From Linyphia triangularis (taxonomy: Eukaryota > Arthropoda > Arachnida > Araneae > Linyphiidae): 64,000 nt of DNA. Shown in pieces: positions 61,450 through 64,000 of the stretch; position 1 is the first letter of the stretch, and the number at the start of each line of letters is the position of its first letter. The notes under the pieces were generated by a model. It was not told the DNA's origin. It made no database searches and worked only from the letters and a program-made list of their open reading frames with translations. The stretch is taken from the NCBI GenBank assembly GCA_963978545.1, contig OZ021722.1, forward strand, positions 107,150,442 to 107,214,441, written 5' to 3'. Made by a program: the position numbers and the translations under genes.

Positions 61450-62728
61450 CATAAAATTATTAAACAGTTTTTAATAAAATTTTTTTGTTTTATTGAAGGA
61501 TATGTTATTTAGTGTCTACTAAGAATATGTTAAAAACACTAGAGGTTTATTTAAAGAACAAAAACTTGTATTTAAATAAAATGAAATTCTATATCGGTTT
61601 TATTCAATACAGCACTTCATTCTATTCAATATAGTAAACTTTAACCATTACGCTTTAAAAAAAAGAAAATAAATAAATAAATAAATATGAGACATTTAAA
61701 CAATTTCCAAAGGGATAGAAAAACTAGTCTATGTATTTTTTTTTAATTTAAAGTACATTGAAACAGAACATTCCTCTTTTAAATAAGGTAAACAATTTGA
61801 GTATAGCATTTTAAAATATTTTGTTTTGTTTCTCGACAAAAATAAATAAATAAAAGGTCTGATATTCAGGAGAATTTTAAAAAATTGTCATTTTTTGGGG
61901 CAATAAAACTATGAAATCTTTACTTTCAAAAATATAAACTAATAAATAAAAAGTCTGCACTCAAATTGTGTAGATTTTTTTTTTAACGCAATTTTTGAAA
62001 TTATATTAGTAAGAATATTTGTTACAAATTTTATACATTTATTTTTAATAGTTTTTGAGTAAATGTTCCTTACGTATCCAAAATTGCTGTTTGGAGATAC
62101 GGGCCGTTAAACTTTACATTACAAATTCATACACAACACTTTAAATAGATGAAAAGTACTTCTAATTTAGTGAGATTAAAACTTTTTGCATCGTCATGCT
62201 CAAAATTGTATGTAGTTTTTTTACAATATTAATCTCAAAATTGATTTTTAACGTTCTTAAGAGAGTTGGTACCCACAATTTGTAAATAATTGATTTTGAA
62301 TTTATTATTGTTTATCAAAATTTAAATTCTCTCCTTTAAAAAGATACCTCATTTGTAATGATACCTCAACTAGAAGTATTTTTAATAATTTTTTTGAAGA
62401 CAAAATTAGTAACTATTAGTGTAAGTAAAGTTTTTCTTTAAATTGTGTTTTTCTCAAAACAACATTTTTCAATATTCATGTATCTTTTTCTCAGAAACTG
62501 CTCTAACTATCTTCCTAAAATTTTTACCACATATTCCTTTTATGTATCTGTATATACTAAAGTGACATTTTGTTGTAATTTTTTAAAAAACATTTTTATT
62601 TTGGCTATTTTTGGCAAAAAAAAAAAAAAAAAAAATGTGATTTTTAACAAATTTGAGTGACTTTCACGAAAATTCATTTAAAAGAAAAATGTAAATGAAT
62701 TACTATCAAAAGCTAATTTCATAAGACT
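61450..62728. other. AT-rich upstream region of the IPGMP-repeat gene
   Basis: No recognised element apart from short AAAT runs. It should hold the 5' UTR exon and promoter if the 5' UTR is spliced; neither can be pinned down. 63310-63890 likewise shows nothing. Confidence 0.3.
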
Positions 62729-62742
62729 AACAAGTGCGTGTT

Positions 62743-62921
62743 GGTTGGTTGTATTCAGATTATCTGGCGCCGTCAGCAACACGAGGGCTATAATGCGCCG
62801 AAACATTCGTCATTAGACAAGCCAACATACATTTACAAACACCCACGCCAACACGGGACTCGGAACCCGCAACCTCGCGGTCTAGAAGCTAGCACGCTAA
62901 CCACTATACCGTTTGGTCGGC
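62743..62921 (-). mobile_element. tRNA-derived SINE (family A), copy 5
   Basis: Full-length on the minus strand, upstream of the IPGMP-repeat gene. Perfect 14-bp target duplication AACAAGTGCGTGTT at 62729-62742 and 62922-62935. Confidence 0.92.
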
Positions 62922-63041
62922 AACAAGTGCGTGTTAAATGCACTGAAAATAAATTTGGCTTCTATGTCAAACACTTTCTGAGAAAAAGGTACATGAAATA
63001 TGCCAAATGAACATTACTAGTACAGAGGGTACCAACTCTCT

Positions 63042-63306
63042 CTTAATGGAAATGAAATTATTATTCTTTTCTTGTATTTGATCTGAAATTATTATTCTTT
63101 TCTTGTATTTGATCTGAAATTATTATTCTTTTCTTGTATTTGATCTGAAATTATTATTCTTTTCTTGTATTTGATCTGAAATTATTCTTCTTTTCTTGTA
63201 TTTGATCTGAAATTATTATTCTTTTCTTGTATTTGATCTGAAATTATTATTCTTTTCTTGTATTTGATCTAAAATTATTATTCTTTTCTTGTATTTGATC
63301 TAAAAT
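63042..63306. repeat. 31-bp tandem repeat, about 8 units
   Basis: Unit TGAAATTATTATTCTTTTCT then TGTATTTGATC, near perfect. Confidence 0.92.
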
Positions 63307-63892
63307 TAAACTTTTTCTATTAGTATCACTGGACAACAATATTTTGAAAATTTCATGTATCGGATGTGAAAATACTTAATTCCTAATGATTTCGTTATGC
63401 TAAACACAAATATTACCATGGAATACTAGGTTTGGCTCTTGTTTCGGAGATGCAAGGGTTCCATGATATAATGCATTTAATGTTAAAATATCATTACGGT
63501 TTATTAAAAAACTTCTTGAGAAATCTTTACCTTTTTAAGAAAAATTAATTTATTACGCGAAAAAATGAGTATTACTTTACTTGAAATTTTCCCATGCAAA
63601 TATGAATTAATAAACAATGTAATAAAATAAACACTTCAAAAATAAAAACGAAGAGCGCAGTATGTAAAAAAGAAACACATATTATAGGGAAAGCAAGAAT
63701 TTTGTCTCCATATTTCTAATCCATTAGTCACACCACACAGAAAAGTATTATTATACGAATTAAGTACATGGAATATTAGTGGAGTTACTGTGTTGACATG
63801 AAAGTTAGTGGAGAATTTAATTTGGGCCTTTTACAGGGATTTACAAAAAAAATTCTGTTTATTTTGAGACTGTAGAAATTTTGCTATACATG

Positions 63893-64000
63893 TTGTTGTT
63901 GTTTCTTATCCCAACTGGTCTAGCGGAGCTAGACCAGGTCCATGAGTCCACCCACCCTCAGGAAGTCGAAGAACAAGACTGGGTTGCGCAGGAAATCCTC
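63893..64000. repeat. Possible SINE-like fragment at window end
   Basis: (TTG)n-TTTCTTATCCC, then GC-rich ACTGGTCTAGCGGAGCTAGACC and CCCACCCTCAGGAAGTCG. The layout resembles the start of the minus-strand family B SINE (TTC repeat then TTATC), but it is cut by the window edge. Confidence 0.3.

Overview
The window is eukaryotic nuclear DNA, most likely from an arthropod. The evidence is a Spätzle-family cystine-knot ligand gene with introns of 3.3 to 12 kb, consensus GT-AG splice sites, about 70% AT non-coding sequence, tRNA-derived SINEs, LTR solo elements, many MITEs and long micro- and minisatellites. A chelicerate such as a spider is my guess, but nothing here proves it.

Only two protein-coding genes are well supported. 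Gene 1 (+ strand, 16387..51082, first exon not located) has five coding exons that join in one frame to give 1,308 residues. These comprise the rest of a signal peptide, a long polar prodomain with an RRKRR furin-type site, a six-cysteine Spätzle knot split over two exons (first Cys in 30831..31145, last in 41741..42018), and an unusual tail of about 346 residues. Gene 2 (- strand, 61387..55450) has two coding exons. It encodes a secreted 547-residue protein made almost entirely of [12 protein letters not shown] hexapeptides, arranged in five blocks, each starting after a KR dibasic site followed by Gln.

Layout: 1-16.3 kb is repeat-rich sequence upstream of, or in intron 1 of, gene 1 (foldback MITEs, AT satellite, (CCAA)n, a SINE pair, (TA)n, a 73/74-bp minisatellite). 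16.4-18.8 kb is the large prodomain exon. 18.8-30.8 kb is an intron with several MITEs, a complete solo LTR, two piggyBac-like MITEs and one isolated exon-like ORF. 31.1-41.7 kb is an intron with a 593-bp satellite, a 277-bp satellite, a second solo LTR family and a SINE. 42.0-50.3 kb holds hAT-type MITEs with clear 8-bp target duplications and a SINE nested inside one. 51.1-52.2 kb is 3'-flanking or UTR sequence with a tandem array that duplicates the last codons of gene 1. 52.6-64 kb holds gene 2, a decayed THAP-type transposon (57.7-60.0 kb, just upstream of the gene 2 repeat exon and inside its intron), one SINE and a 31-bp tandem repeat.

The two genes converge. Gene 1 encodes a candidate extracellular Toll-receptor ligand precursor. 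Gene 2 encodes a secreted repeat protein of unknown role. Nothing in the sequence ties them functionally. Boundaries of diverged repeats are approximate because they were compared by eye.
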